From NCBI RefSeq assembly GCF_032397745.1, contig NZ_CP135921.1, forward strand, positions 6,746,501-6,810,500: 64,000 nucleotides of DNA, read 5' to 3'. Source of the DNA: Bradyrhizobium prioriisuperbiae (lineage in GTDB: Bacteria; Pseudomonadota; Alphaproteobacteria; Rhizobiales; Xanthobacteraceae). How positions within the stretch are numbered: position 1 is the stretch's first letter; each line of letters starts with the position of its first letter. This document shows, one piece after another, positions 20,062 through 32,295 of this stretch. The position numbers were made by a program, and so were the translations under genes. The notes under the pieces were generated by a model that did no database searches, had not been told where the DNA came from, and saw only the letters and a program-made list of their open reading frames with translations.

Positions 20062-20093
20062 TCGGCACGAGGCATGTCGGCACGACACATGCA
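20062..20093 (+). promoter_or_regulatory. Tandem sigma-54-like elements upstream of the peptide ABC importer
   Basis: The 15-bp unit TCGGCACGAGGCATG (20062-20076) is repeated as TCGGCACGACACATG (20077-20091). The second copy reads CGGCACG-ACAC-ATGCA, with GG (20079-20080) and GC (20091-20092) exactly 10 nt apart, two mismatches from the sigma-54 consensus. The first copy has GG-N10-GT. A start near 20104 would give a leader of about 100 nt for the substrate-binding protein gene. NtrC control would fit a nitrogen-source transporter but is inference. Confidence 0.4.
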
Positions 20094-20207
20094 AGACAGC
20101 GATTGCGGCGCCCTGCCGCGGAATAACCCGATCGGGCCGGGGTTCGTCCCCGCAAACGTGGCTGCGCTCGCCACCGATCCAGCGCAACACAACAAAGGAA
20201 CCAACGC

Positions 20208-21719
20208 ATGACCAGCCTGCGGCTCGCCAGTCTCGTTGTTTTCGCCTTGCTGTTCTCCAGCCTGCAGGTGGGCGCGCAAACCACGCTGCGGATCGGACTT
20301 GCCGAGGATCCCGACATCCTCGATCCCACGCTGGCGCGCACGTATGTCGGCCGCATCGTGTTCGCCTCATTCTGCGACAAGCTGTTCGACATCGACGCCA
20401 AGCTCAACATCGTGCCGCAGCTCGCGCTGTCGCACGAGACCTCGGCCGACGGCAAGGAGGTCACCATCAAGCTGCGGCCCGGCGTCAAATTCCATGACGG
20501 CGAGCCGTTCGATGCGGACGCGGCCAAATTCTCGCTGGACCGGCATCTCACCATGCCGACCTCCTTCCGCAAGCCTGAACTGGCCGCGCTCGATCATGTT
20601 GACGTGGTCGATCCCCTGACCATCAAACTGGTGCTGAAGACGCCGTACTCGCCGCTGATCGCGCAGCTGACCGATCGAGCCGGAATGATGGTGTCGCCCA
20701 AGGCTGCCAGGGAAGCCGGCGACAAATTCGGCCTGAAACCGGTGTGTGCCGGTCCCTACAAGTTCGTCGAGCGGGTGCCGCAGGACCGTATCGTGTTCGA
20801 GAAATTCGCCGACTACTGGAACAAGGACCAGATCTTCATCGACCGCATCGTCTATCTGCCGATGGTCGATGCCACCGTGCGGCTCGCCAACCTCAAGTCC
20901 GGCGGCCTCGATCTGCTGGAACGCCTGCTGGCGACTGACATCAAGGATGTGCGCGCCGATTCCCGGCTCAAGCTCTCGACCGCACTCGAACTCGGTTATC
21001 GCGGCATCACCCTCAACATCGGCAACGACAAGGCCAAGGGACCGCTCAGCCAATCCGAAAAGGTGCGCCAAGCGCTCGATCTCTCGATCGATCGCGAGGC
21101 CATCAATCAGGTCGTGTTCAACGGCGAGTTCGTGCCGGGCAACCAATGGGTCAGCCCCGAGCATCCCTATTATCAGAAGAGTTTTCCGGTTCGCGGTCGT
21201 GACGTCGCGAAAGCCAAGGCGCTGCTGAAGGAGGCGGGGATCACTGGACGGATTGCCGTCGACTTCATGGTGCCCAGGGGCTCGGAGAACGAGGCCGTCG
21301 CGCAGGTCATCCAGTCGATGACCGCCGAAACCGGCTTCGACTTGAAGATTCGCGTCACCGAATTCGCCACCTCGCTCAAACAGGCGGAAGCCGGTGAGTA
21401 TCAGGCCTATTATCTGCAGTGGAGCGGGCGCATCGATCCCGACGGCAACAGCTACGTTTTCCTGAAAAGTAACGCCCCGCAGAACAACAGCGCCTATTCC
21501 AGTCCGGACGCCGACAAGGCGCTCGATGACGCCCGCACGGTGAGCGAACCGGCGCAGCGCAAAACGATCTACGAAAAGCTGACTGCCGCCGTGCTGCGCG
21601 ACGAGCCGATCATCTATATCTACCACGCCCGCACTTTGATCGCGCACACCACCAGGCTCGAAGGCTACACCCAGATGCCGGATGGTTTGGTACGCGTGGT
21701 CGGGCTGAAGCTGAAGTGA
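20208..21719 (+). CDS. Peptide-type ABC transporter substrate-binding protein (SBP family 5)
   Basis: A 503-residue periplasmic binding protein of the DppA/OppA class. A Sec signal peptide covers about residues 1-23 (MTSLRLASLVVFALLFSSLQ ending at VGA-QT). The family-5 signature is spread over LRIGLAEDPDILDPTLAR, TIKLRPGVKFHDGEPFDADA and VRQALDLSIDREAINQVVF. It is followed by two permease genes but no ATPase gene. Ligand is unknown; the adjoining gamma-glutamyltransferase-like and DUF1028 genes suggest peptides or peptide conjugates. Confidence 0.92.
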   Translation: MTSLRLASLVVFALLFSSLQVGAQTTLRIGLAEDPDILDPTLARTYVGRIVFASFCDKLFDIDAKLNIVPQLALSHETSADGKEVTIKLRPGVKFHDGEPFDADAAKFSLDRHLTMPTSFRKPELAALDHVDVVDPLTIKLVLKTPYSPLIAQLTDRAGMMVSPKAAREAGDKFGLKPVCAGPYKFVERVPQDRIVFEKFADYWNKDQIFIDRIVYLPMVDATVRLANLKSGGLDLLERLLATDIKDVRADSRLKLSTALELGYRGITLNIGNDKAKGPLSQSEKVRQALDLSIDREAINQVVFNGEFVPGNQWVSPEHPYYQKSFPVRGRDVAKAKALLKEAGITGRIAVDFMVPRGSENEAVAQVIQSMTAETGFDLKIRVTEFATSLKQAEAGEYQAYYLQWSGRIDPDGNSYVFLKSNAPQNNSAYSSPDADKALDDARTVSEPAQRKTIYEKLTAAVLRDEPIIYIYHARTLIAHTTRLEGYTQMPDGLVRVVGLKLK

Positions 21720-21765
21720 ACAGCACGCGCATGCGGACGTCGCGCCAAAGGCCGGGGAGGTCGCC

Positions 21766-22704
21766 TTGATCTTTCTTGGCCGACGGTTGCTGCAGATCAT
21801 TCCGACACTGTTCTTCGTGTCGATCCTGATCTTCTCGCTGCAGCAATTGCTGCCGGGCGATCCGGCCCTGGTGATGGCCGGCGAGGAGCGCGATCCCGCC
21901 GTCATCGCCCAGATCCGCGAACAATACCGGCTCGATCGGCCGTTGCCGGTGCAGTACGTCTATTGGGTCAAGGGCGTGCTGTCTGGCGATTTTGGGGAAT
22001 CCCTGCGCATCAAGGTGCCGGTGCGAAGCCTGATCGCCCAGAAGCTGCCGGTCACCATGCAGCTTGCCGGCATGGCGATCATCATCGCGCTGCTGATCGG
22101 CATCCCCGCCGGCATCCTTTCCGCGGTCAAGAAAGGCACGCCCTGGGACTATGCAGCGAACCTGTTCGCGCTGTGGGGCATCTCGACGCCGAACTTCTGG
22201 CTCGGCATCATGCTTATATTTTTGTTCTCGATCGAGCTGAACTGGCTGCCGGCATCGGGTTATGTGTCGCTGGCGGAGAACTGGAAGGCCAGCCTCGCAT
22301 CAACCATCATGCCGGCCTTCGTGCTCGGCAACGCCATCGCCGCCGTCCTGATGCGGCACACCCGCAGCGCCATGCTGGAAGTGCTGGAGAGCGATTACAT
22401 CCGCACCGCGCGCGCCAAAGGACTGAGCGAGCCGGCGGTGATCATCAAGCATGCGCTGCGCAACGCACTGACGCCAGTCATTACGCTCGGCGCGCTCGAA
22501 CTCGGCACGCTGCTGTCAGGCGCCGTTCTCACCGAGCAGATTTTCTCCATTCCCGGGTTCGGCAAACTGATCGTCGACGCCGTGTTCAACCGTGACTATG
22601 CCGTGGTGCAGGGCGTCGTGCTGGTGACGGCGACCACCTACATCGCGCTCAATCTGATTGCCGATATCGCCTATGTGCTGGTCAATCCACGGCTGAGGTC
22701 TTGA
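21766..22704 (+). CDS. ABC transporter permease, DppB type
   Basis: A 312-residue inner-membrane subunit with six hydrophobic helices. The N-terminal pattern LGRRLLQIIPTLFFVSILIF, the LPGDPALVMAGE loop and the EAA cytoplasmic loop TARAKGLSEPAVIIKHALRN are those of DppB/OppB. The start is TTG 21766, decided by the GGGGAGG ribosome site at 21754-21760; no ATG lies near. The stop overlaps the beginning of the next gene's region by one frame (TTGACCATG), so the two permeases are coupled. Confidence 0.92.
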   Translation: MIFLGRRLLQIIPTLFFVSILIFSLQQLLPGDPALVMAGEERDPAVIAQIREQYRLDRPLPVQYVYWVKGVLSGDFGESLRIKVPVRSLIAQKLPVTMQLAGMAIIIALLIGIPAGILSAVKKGTPWDYAANLFALWGISTPNFWLGIMLIFLFSIELNWLPASGYVSLAENWKASLASTIMPAFVLGNAIAAVLMRHTRSAMLEVLESDYIRTARAKGLSEPAVIIKHALRNALTPVITLGALELGTLLSGAVLTEQIFSIPGFGKLIVDAVFNRDYAVVQGVVLVTATTYIALNLIADIAYVLVNPRLRS

Positions 22705-22706
22705 CC

Positions 22707-23594
22707 ATGACCGATCTCGCCAAGACCTTCGCCGAAAATATCCCCGGCGACCGGCTGGAAAGTCCGGGGCGGGCGGTGCTCCGACGGCTCAGGAGAAGCC
22801 CGAGCGCGATCGTCGGCATGGTCGTCATCGTGTCGTTCATCGCGATGGCGATCCTGGCGCCGCTGATCGTGCCCTATGATCCGATTGCCACCAGTTGGTC
22901 GACGGTGCGCAAGGCGCCGTCAGCGTTGCACTGGTTCGGCACCGACGATCTCGGCCGCGATGTGCTCAGCCGGGTCATTACCGGCGCGCGGGCGTCGCTT
23001 CTGGCCGGCCTGATCTCGGTCGCCATCGCGCTCGGCATCGGCGTGCCGCTGGGGTTGCTAGCCGGCTATCGCGGCGGCTTCATCGATGCACTGATCAGCC
23101 GGATCACCGATGCGATGCTGGCGTGTCCGTTCCTGATCCTCGCCATTGCGCTGGCGGCCTTCCTGGGGCCGAGCCTGGGTAATGTCATGATCGCCATCGG
23201 CGTCACCACCACGCCGATTTTCATCCGGCTGACCCGCGGACAGGTGTTGAACGTCAAGGTCGAGGAGTATGTCGAAGCGGCGCGCGCGCTCGGCAATCCG
23301 CCGCTGCGCATCGCCTGTGTCCACATCCTGCCGAACATCCTGCCGGCGCTGCTGGTGCAGGCGACATTGTCCATTGCCGCCGCCATCATTGCCGAGGCGG
23401 CCTTGTCGTTTCTTGGCCTCGGCCAGCAGCCACCGTCGCCGTCCTGGGGCAGCATGCTGAATGCGTCGCAACGCTTCCTGAGCAGCGCGCCCTGGATGGC
23501 GCTGTGGCCGGGGCTGGCAATCTTCATTGTGGTGCTGTCGTTCAATCTGTTCGGCGACGGCTTGCGCGACGCGCTGGATCCCAACGAGAGATAG
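22707..23594 (+). CDS. ABC transporter permease, DppC type
   Basis: A 295-residue inner-membrane protein with an N-terminal OppC_N helix (SAIVGMVVIVSFIAMAILAP) followed by five more helices. The LGTDDLGRDVLSRV-like segment HWFGTDDLGRDVLSR and the EAA loop EAARALGNPPLRIACVHILP are typical of DppC/OppC. ATG 22707 starts 2 bp after the previous stop. No ATP-binding subunit follows: the next gene is 160 bp away and unrelated, so the importer must use ATPases encoded elsewhere. Confidence 0.92.
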   Translation: MTDLAKTFAENIPGDRLESPGRAVLRRLRRSPSAIVGMVVIVSFIAMAILAPLIVPYDPIATSWSTVRKAPSALHWFGTDDLGRDVLSRVITGARASLLAGLISVAIALGIGVPLGLLAGYRGGFIDALISRITDAMLACPFLILAIALAAFLGPSLGNVMIAIGVTTTPIFIRLTRGQVLNVKVEEYVEAARALGNPPLRIACVHILPNILPALLVQATLSIAAAIIAEAALSFLGLGQQPPSPSWGSMLNASQRFLSSAPWMALWPGLAIFIVVLSFNLFGDGLRDALDPNER

Positions 23595-23677
23595 CTGCGG
23601 CAAATCGTTACGTTTGCAAATCTGACGCTGGTATGAATGGCCCGCGCAATATTCAGGGCCGGGGGAACACGGCGATT

Positions 23678-23690
23678 GTTACTCTATAAC
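23678..23690. promoter_or_regulatory. Small imperfect palindrome GTTA-N5-TAAC upstream of the metal efflux cluster
   Basis: GTTACTCTATAAC lies 65 bp before the first gene of the efflux cluster, with TATAAC able to act as a -10 element. The arms GTTA and TAAC would suit a dimeric metalloregulator such as an ArsR or Fur/Zur type, but no regulator gene is adjacent and the site is short. Low confidence. Confidence 0.25.
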
Positions 23691-23754
23691 GTCGACAGGC
23701 CCGGTTGGCCGTGCTAGCCGTTGGACCAGACCAACGAAAGATTCATCGCACGTT

Positions 23755-24135
23755 ATGCTCGCAACCCTGGCCCAGACGGGACGATTTCACCATCCGGCTT
23801 TGCGCCGGGTGATGGTCGTGCTGTGCACGCTGGTCTATCTGGTTGCCGGCGCACTTCATGGCGCTTGCGATATCGACGTCACCAAGCCGGCTCCCCAAGG
23901 GATCCGAGACGGCATTGCCGTGATATCTGCGGTCAGCGACGTCGGCCACAACACCGCCGACAAAGCTCTCATCGCCGATCATCATTGCCACGGCTGTTTT
24001 TCGGTCTCGATTGCTGATCCCGCGACGACGCTGGCGCCGGTCGCATTCGCCGGCCCGATCCCTGTAGTCGCGCAACCGGACCAGGTTGGTGCCGCGCCCA
24101 TGCTGGAAACTCCGCCACCAAAACATCTGACCTGA
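23755..24135 (+). CDS. Small exported protein with HHCHGC motif, heads the Czc efflux cluster
   Basis: I do not recognise a named family. The 126-residue product has a positively charged N-terminus, one hydrophobic segment (about residues 19-37, VMVVLCTLVYLVAGALHGAC), and then a soluble, probably periplasmic tail. The tail contains DHHCHGC near residue 75, an obvious metal-ligand cluster, and a Pro-rich end. It starts 59 bp before the TolC-like gene and points the same way, so it is likely co-expressed with the efflux genes. A periplasmic metal-binding or sensing role is inferred from motif and position only. Confidence 0.7.
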   Translation: MLATLAQTGRFHHPALRRVMVVLCTLVYLVAGALHGACDIDVTKPAPQGIRDGIAVISAVSDVGHNTADKALIADHHCHGCFSVSIADPATTLAPVAFAGPIPVVAQPDQVGAAPMLETPPPKHLT

Positions 24136-24193
24136 TCAACCGCCACCGGGTGTGCCTGCACGCCCCAAGCTGTCGTTTTTCGAGGTCCGATCG

Positions 24194-25468
24194 ATGTTGT
24201 CCAAATGTGCTGCGGCACGCCTCATGGGCGCGTGGCTGTTGCTGGTCAGTCCCTGGCTGATCACGCCATCCGACGCGCAAACGCTCAATCTGCAGACAGC
24301 GCTGCAGCGTGCGCTGGCTGCCAATCCACGGCTGACGTCGGCCGAGCGCGATGTCGGCATCGCCACCGGCCAGCGCATCCAGGCGGGCGCTCTGATCAAT
24401 CCTGAACTGTCCTATGAACAGGACAATTCCCTCGGCTCCGGTCCCTATCGCGGCACGCGATCTGCCGAGACCACGCTGCAGATCAGCCAGTTGTTCGAAT
24501 TGTTCGGCAAACGCGAGGCCCGCGTCGCCGCCGGCGCGGCGGGTGTCGATGCCGCGGTGTGGCAGCGCCGGGCGACACGCCTGGAAGTGTTGTCCGAGAC
24601 CGCGATTGCCTTCCTCACCGCGCTGGGAACGCAGCGCCGCATCCAGATCCTGGACGAGCAGACCGCCGCGATCGATCGACTGACACCGTTGCTGCAGCGG
24701 CGCGTCGATGCCGGCGCCTCGTCCCCGGCGGAAACGGGGCGGGCGCAGGTTGCTTCCGACCTGTTCAAGGCCGATCGCGAGCGGGTCAAGGCCCAGCTTT
24801 CGAGCATCCGCCGCGATCTCGCGGTGCTGATGGGCGAGACGACGTTCAGATATTCCGTGGTGAGCGGACGGCTGGACATCGTTGGCCGGCCGCCCGCGTT
24901 CTCATCCGTGCTTGCCGCGATTGACGCCAACCCGCAGTTGATCCGCTGGACCAGCGTGTTCGCCCAGCGCAATGCTGAACTGCTGCTGGCGCGGCTGAAA
25001 CCCTATCCGGATGTGCGGCTGAGCGCGGGCTGGCGGCACTTCAATGACACTGGCGACGATGCGGTGCGTCTCGGCGTCTCGATCCCGATCCCGCTGTTCG
25101 ACCAGAACCAGGGCAACATCCTGTCCGCCCAGGAAAACCTCGCCAAGGCCGGCGCCGAGCGTGCCACCAACAAGGCGATACTGATCGTTCTTGCCGGGCG
25201 AGCCTATGACTCGCTGCAGGGATCGCTGCGCGAATTGTCGATCCTGCGAGAGTCGGCGATTCCCAAAGCGCGACAAGCCGCCCGCGCCATCGAGGATGGC
25301 TACGGCCAGGGCCGCTTCACGCTGCTCGAGGTGCTGGACGCGCAGGCGACGCTGGCGCAGGCCCAGCTTCGTGAGCAGGAGGCATTGCAGAATTTCCACG
25401 TCGCGGTCGCCGCCATCGAAGGACTGGTCGGCAATCCGTTGCTGCTTGCGCGAGGGGGCGCCCAATGA
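24194..25468 (+). CDS. Outer-membrane efflux protein, TolC/CzcC family
   Basis: A 424-residue outer-membrane factor of a heavy-metal RND pump. A signal peptide is visible (ARLMGAWLLLVSPWLITPSDAQ). The two TolC-type repeats show long coiled helices (LEVLSETAIAFLTALGTQRR and SIPIPLFDQNQGNILSAQENLA), and GQGRFTLLEVLDAQATLAQA is the typical second repeat. ATG 24194 places the signal peptide properly; a GTG at 24152 is an alternative. The TGA overlaps the adaptor gene (ATGA at 25465-25468). Confidence 0.88.
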   Translation: MLSKCAAARLMGAWLLLVSPWLITPSDAQTLNLQTALQRALAANPRLTSAERDVGIATGQRIQAGALINPELSYEQDNSLGSGPYRGTRSAETTLQISQLFELFGKREARVAAGAAGVDAAVWQRRATRLEVLSETAIAFLTALGTQRRIQILDEQTAAIDRLTPLLQRRVDAGASSPAETGRAQVASDLFKADRERVKAQLSSIRRDLAVLMGETTFRYSVVSGRLDIVGRPPAFSSVLAAIDANPQLIRWTSVFAQRNAELLLARLKPYPDVRLSAGWRHFNDTGDDAVRLGVSIPIPLFDQNQGNILSAQENLAKAGAERATNKAILIVLAGRAYDSLQGSLRELSILRESAIPKARQAARAIEDGYGQGRFTLLEVLDAQATLAQAQLREQEALQNFHVAVAAIEGLVGNPLLLARGGAQ

Positions 25469-26433
25469 AGAAAGCTGTTGGACCCATCGTCGCGTGTTTC
25501 GTTGTGATCGCAGCCGTAGCCATTGCGATTGCGGCGCTGTTTCCGGTGCAGCAGGCGACTGCACCGCAGAAGCAGGCCGCTCACGGAGAAGCCGAGAAGG
25601 ATGATCACGGAGCCGATCGCGTTGAGATGAGCGATGACAAGGTCGTCGCGGCCAGCATCAGCCTGGAAAAGGCCGGCGCTGCAACCCTGAGCGACACGCT
25701 GCTGATCAATGGAACGTTGCGCGCCAACCAGGAAGCCCTGGTGCAGGTGACGCCGCGGTTTCCCGGCGTGGTCCGCGACATCCGCAAGCGGATCGGCGAC
25801 CGCGTCCAGAAGGGCGACCTGCTGGCGACCGTGGAGAGCAACCAGAGCCTGACATCGTATGACCTCAAGGCGCCAATCAACGGCACCGTGATCGATCGGC
25901 AGATTTCGCTGGGCGAATACGCCAGCGAGCAGAAGCCCGCCTTCACCATTGCCGATCTCTCCACCATTTGGGTCGATCTCTCGGTCTATCGCGCCGACAT
26001 CAGGCGGATTCATATCGGCGACAAGGTGCTGATCGATCCGGAGGACGGCGATCCGTCGGCGGAAGCCGAAGTGTTTTACGTCTCGCCGATCGGATCCAGC
26101 GAGACCCAGAGCGCGCTGGTGCGCGCCGTGGTCGCCAACCATGCGGACGGCCATTTCCGCCCCGGACTGTTCGTTCGCGCGCAATTGTCCCTGACCGGCC
26201 GTCCGGTGCCGGTCGCGGTCAAGCTTGGTGCGTTGCAGACCCTGGAGAACAAGACCGTGGTGTTTGTGCGCGAGGGCAACGTGTTCGAGGCGCGGCCGGT
26301 GCGGATCGGCGACAAGGATGCCCGGTTTGCCGAGATCCTGTCCGGCCTTTCCGCGGGCGATGTCTACGCCGTCGACAACAGCTTTGTCATCAAGGCCGAG
26401 ATCGGCAAGGAGGACGCCGCTCATGATCACTGA
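25465..26433 (+). CDS. RND efflux periplasmic adaptor, CzcB type
   Basis: This 322-residue HlyD-type membrane-fusion protein links the inner-membrane pump to the outer-membrane channel. It has an N-terminal membrane anchor (IVACFVVIAAVAIAIAALF), a short His/Asp/Glu stretch (AAHGEAEKDDHGADRVEM) and then the barrel-sandwich region PRFPGVVRDIRKRIGDRVQKGDLLA and YDLKAPINGTVIDRQISLGEY. The end DAAHDH adds possible metal ligands. Its start overlaps the outer-membrane gene by 4 bp, and the pump gene follows after 51 bp. Confidence 0.9.
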   Translation: MKKAVGPIVACFVVIAAVAIAIAALFPVQQATAPQKQAAHGEAEKDDHGADRVEMSDDKVVAASISLEKAGAATLSDTLLINGTLRANQEALVQVTPRFPGVVRDIRKRIGDRVQKGDLLATVESNQSLTSYDLKAPINGTVIDRQISLGEYASEQKPAFTIADLSTIWVDLSVYRADIRRIHIGDKVLIDPEDGDPSAEAEVFYVSPIGSSETQSALVRAVVANHADGHFRPGLFVRAQLSLTGRPVPVAVKLGALQTLENKTVVFVREGNVFEARPVRIGDKDARFAEILSGLSAGDVYAVDNSFVIKAEIGKEDAAHDH

Positions 26434-29667
<3,234 letters not shown>

Positions 29668-29714
29668 CGATCTCGGCCGCCGAGCCTATGGTTTCGCAGC
29701 CCCGACGAGGACAC

Positions 29715-30851
29715 ATGGCTGACACCGAAAGAGGGCGCCCGACTGGTTCTGCCGACGGGCGGGACCTGCGTCTGGATCTGTTCCGGGGGATCGCGAACTG
29801 GGCGATCTTCCTCAACCATATCCCGGACACATCGCTGATCTGGCTGACCACCCGGAATTACGGCTTCAGCGACGCCGCCGATCTCTTCGTTTTCATCTCC
29901 GGATATTCCGCGGCTTACGTCTATGCCAGGAGCATGCGGACCAATGGCTTCATCGAGGGCGCCGTCCGGCTGCTCAAGCGCGTCTGGCAGATCTATGTCG
30001 CCCATGTCCTGCTGTTCGTCGTTTACGTCGCAGCGATTGGTTGGGTCGCTCAGACCTACGGTCATTCGCATCTGCTGAACGAATTCAACGTGGCGGTTGT
30101 GATCGAGCAACCGATTGCCGGCCTGACCCAGGGGCTGCTGCTGAAGTTCAAGCCGCTCAATCTCGACGTGTTGCCGCTCTATATCGTTTTGATGGCGCCG
30201 TTCCCGCTGGCTTTGTGGGCCATGATCCGCCGCCCGGATCTCGTGCTCGGCGCGTCGTTTGTGCTCTATGTCGCTGCGAGGCTGTTCAGCTGGAATCTGT
30301 CGGCGTATCCTTCGGGCAGCTGGTTCTTCAATCCGTTCACCTGGCAGTTTCCGTTCATTCTCGGCGCCTGGTGTGCGCTCGGTGGAGCGGCCCGGATCCA
30401 GAAAGCCATGCAGACACGTGCGGTGATCTGGATCTGCGCCGCCTATCTACTGTTCGCGCTGCTGATCATGTTGTCAGATAATTTCGCGCCGGTGGCGCGC
30501 ATCGTGCCGTCCTGGTTGTCGGCGGCGTTTCTTCCCATCGACAAAACCAACCTCGGTCCATCCCGTGTGCTGCATTTCCTGGCGCTAGCAGTGCTCGTGA
30601 CCGCGATGCTGCCGCGCCAGTGGCCCGGACTGAAGTCGCGGTGGTTGTGGCCCCTAATCATCTGCGGCCAGCATTCGCTCGAGGTATTTTGCGTCGGTAT
30701 CTTCCTGTCGTTCGTGGCGCACTTCCTGCTCGAGCTGATCTCGACGTCGCTGGCCGCACAAGCCCTCGTGGGCCTGCTGGGATTCGCGATCCTGACCGCC
30801 GTCGCCGCGTATCGTGGTTGGTCGAAACGGTTGGAAAAGCGAAGGGCCTGA
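29715..30851 (+). CDS. opgC: OpgC-family membrane protein
   Basis: A 378-residue protein with about ten hydrophobic helices matching the OpgC family, an acyltransferase-3-like group. Rhodobacter OpgC succinylates osmoregulated periplasmic glucans. The N-terminal block RDLRLDLFRGIANWAIFLNH and DAADLFVFISGYSAAYVYAR are diagnostic, as is the C-terminal GQHSLEVFCVGIFLSF. ATG 29715 follows CGACGAGG; an in-frame GTG at 29664 is less likely. It lies 47 bp after the metal pump but is functionally unrelated, so co-transcription may be incidental. Confidence 0.88.
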   Translation: MADTERGRPTGSADGRDLRLDLFRGIANWAIFLNHIPDTSLIWLTTRNYGFSDAADLFVFISGYSAAYVYARSMRTNGFIEGAVRLLKRVWQIYVAHVLLFVVYVAAIGWVAQTYGHSHLLNEFNVAVVIEQPIAGLTQGLLLKFKPLNLDVLPLYIVLMAPFPLALWAMIRRPDLVLGASFVLYVAARLFSWNLSAYPSGSWFFNPFTWQFPFILGAWCALGGAARIQKAMQTRAVIWICAAYLLFALLIMLSDNFAPVARIVPSWLSAAFLPIDKTNLGPSRVLHFLALAVLVTAMLPRQWPGLKSRWLWPLIICGQHSLEVFCVGIFLSFVAHFLLELISTSLAAQALVGLLGFAILTAVAAYRGWSKRLEKRRA

Positions 30852-30877
30852 TCATGCGCCATCACATCATCTTGTGA

Positions 30878-31265
30878 CTGCTCACCGGCCGCATCAACCT
30901 GATGTTCAATATCGCGGCATCGTCCGCGCCCTATGTCGGCGCGGGCAAGCTGACCGCCCTGGCCGTTGGCCAGCCAAAGCGAACCGCCATCATGCCGGAT
31001 GTCCCGACCATGGCGGAGGCCGGTCCGCCCGGCTTCGACGTCGGCGTCTGGATTGGGCTTTTGGCGCCGGCCGGAACAGCGCCTGAGATCATTGCCACTC
31101 TCGATGGGGCTCCACGATGCGCAGCGCCAATCATCGATTAGGGAGGCCCTGAAAGCCCAGGGAATCGACCCGCTGGGAAGCCGCCCGGCGGAATTCGCCG
31201 AGTTTATTGGAAACGACATCCAGAAATGGAAGGATCTGATGGCAGCCACCGGACTGAAGGAATGA
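30878..31265 (+). pseudogene. Remnant of a TctC/Bug-type periplasmic solute-binding protein gene
   Basis: Two reading frames together give the C-terminal part of a tripartite tricarboxylate transporter (Bug) binding protein. The first frame (to about 31120) reads LLTGRINLMFNIAASSAP, GKLTALAVGQPKRTAIMPDV and PTMAEAGPPGFDVGVWIGLL. A frameshift near 31110-31120 moves to the second frame, with REALKAQGIDPLGSRPAEFA and a conserved end at 31265. An in-frame TGA (30875) and missing N-terminal half show it is dead. No TctA or TctB partner is present. Confidence 0.85.
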
Positions 31266-31373
31266 GGCACACATTGCTCAAGGTTTCCATTGGTTTGCGG
31301 TGAAATTGTCGATTGCGGAGCGTCCGGTATAGGATGATCGCCAAAGCCAGCGATTACCCCCGGGGAGACTCCA

Positions 31374-32159
31374 GTGGACATCCGATTTCTTGACGCACGA
31401 ACCGCCCGCGGATCGATCGACCAGCATCTGTGCCATCTCGTTGGGGCCATCGGCACGCCGGGTTTTGAGCGCGCCATGCTGGCGCTGGCCAAACAAACCA
31501 TCCAGTGCGCCCACCTGACCGCCTTTTCCGTCTCCAAACTGCGGCCGCCGCGGGTTCTGCTGGCGGTCAATGACGGCGACCTGCCGATCGCCCGCCGGCT
31601 GGCGTCGAAATACATCCAGGATTACTGGTCGCTCGACCCGGCCAACAGCGTCGTTGCGAACGAACCGCGCACCGGGTTCGGGGCGATGATCAGACTGCAG
31701 TCGGAGGAGATCGAGGACGCGTCCTACCGCCGCGACTGCTATCGATCGGTGCATCTCATCGACCGGGTGTCGATCGTGCGGTCGCACGGCCGCGATACCG
31801 TCCGCCTCAATTTCTACCGTGACGGTCCCCGAGGCAGGTTCACCGACGGCGATCTCGACGTGGTCGCGAACCTGGCAAATCTGCTGGGGCAGGTTCTGCA
31901 AAAGCATAACGACATCCGGCCATCTCTGAGCAAGGAGGACCGGTTCGAACAATATTGCAATCGCCTCGGTGCCATCGCACCGCAATTGTCGAATCGCGAA
32001 ATCCAGATCTGCGCCGAGATCATCCGTGGGCTGAGTTCGCAGGCCATCGCCAGCAAACTGGGGGTCAGTATCAACACCGTCCTGACCCATCGCAAGCGCG
32101 CCTATGCAAGGCTGGGGATTTCCAGCCAGAATGAATTGTCGCACATGCTGCTGCATTGA
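31374..32159 (+). CDS. LuxR-family transcriptional regulator
   Basis: A 261-residue protein with a C-terminal LuxR helix-turn-helix (about 195-255): LSNREIQICAEIIRGLSSQA followed by LGVSINTVLTHRKRAYARLG. The N-terminal 180 residues form a GAF-like sensor region without recognisable signal-binding residues; it is not a clear autoinducer-binding domain and there is no receiver Asp. The start is GTG 31374 behind GGGGAGACTCCA. It precedes the BAAT-like hydrolase gene on the same strand by 136 bp and may control it; target genes are unknown. Confidence 0.82.
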   Translation: MDIRFLDARTARGSIDQHLCHLVGAIGTPGFERAMLALAKQTIQCAHLTAFSVSKLRPPRVLLAVNDGDLPIARRLASKYIQDYWSLDPANSVVANEPRTGFGAMIRLQSEEIEDASYRRDCYRSVHLIDRVSIVRSHGRDTVRLNFYRDGPRGRFTDGDLDVVANLANLLGQVLQKHNDIRPSLSKEDRFEQYCNRLGAIAPQLSNREIQICAEIIRGLSSQAIASKLGVSINTVLTHRKRAYARLGISSQNELSHMLLH

Positions 32160-32295
32160 GCATCAGCCCGGCACCGAATGCGCGACACGCATAGATGATG
32201 CCGCACGGGCTTGACCCGATGCAGGTCGCGCGGTGTAGTCCATGTCAGCCGGATTCTGACCGGCTTGATTCAGGAAGAACCCTTAGACGAGGACC

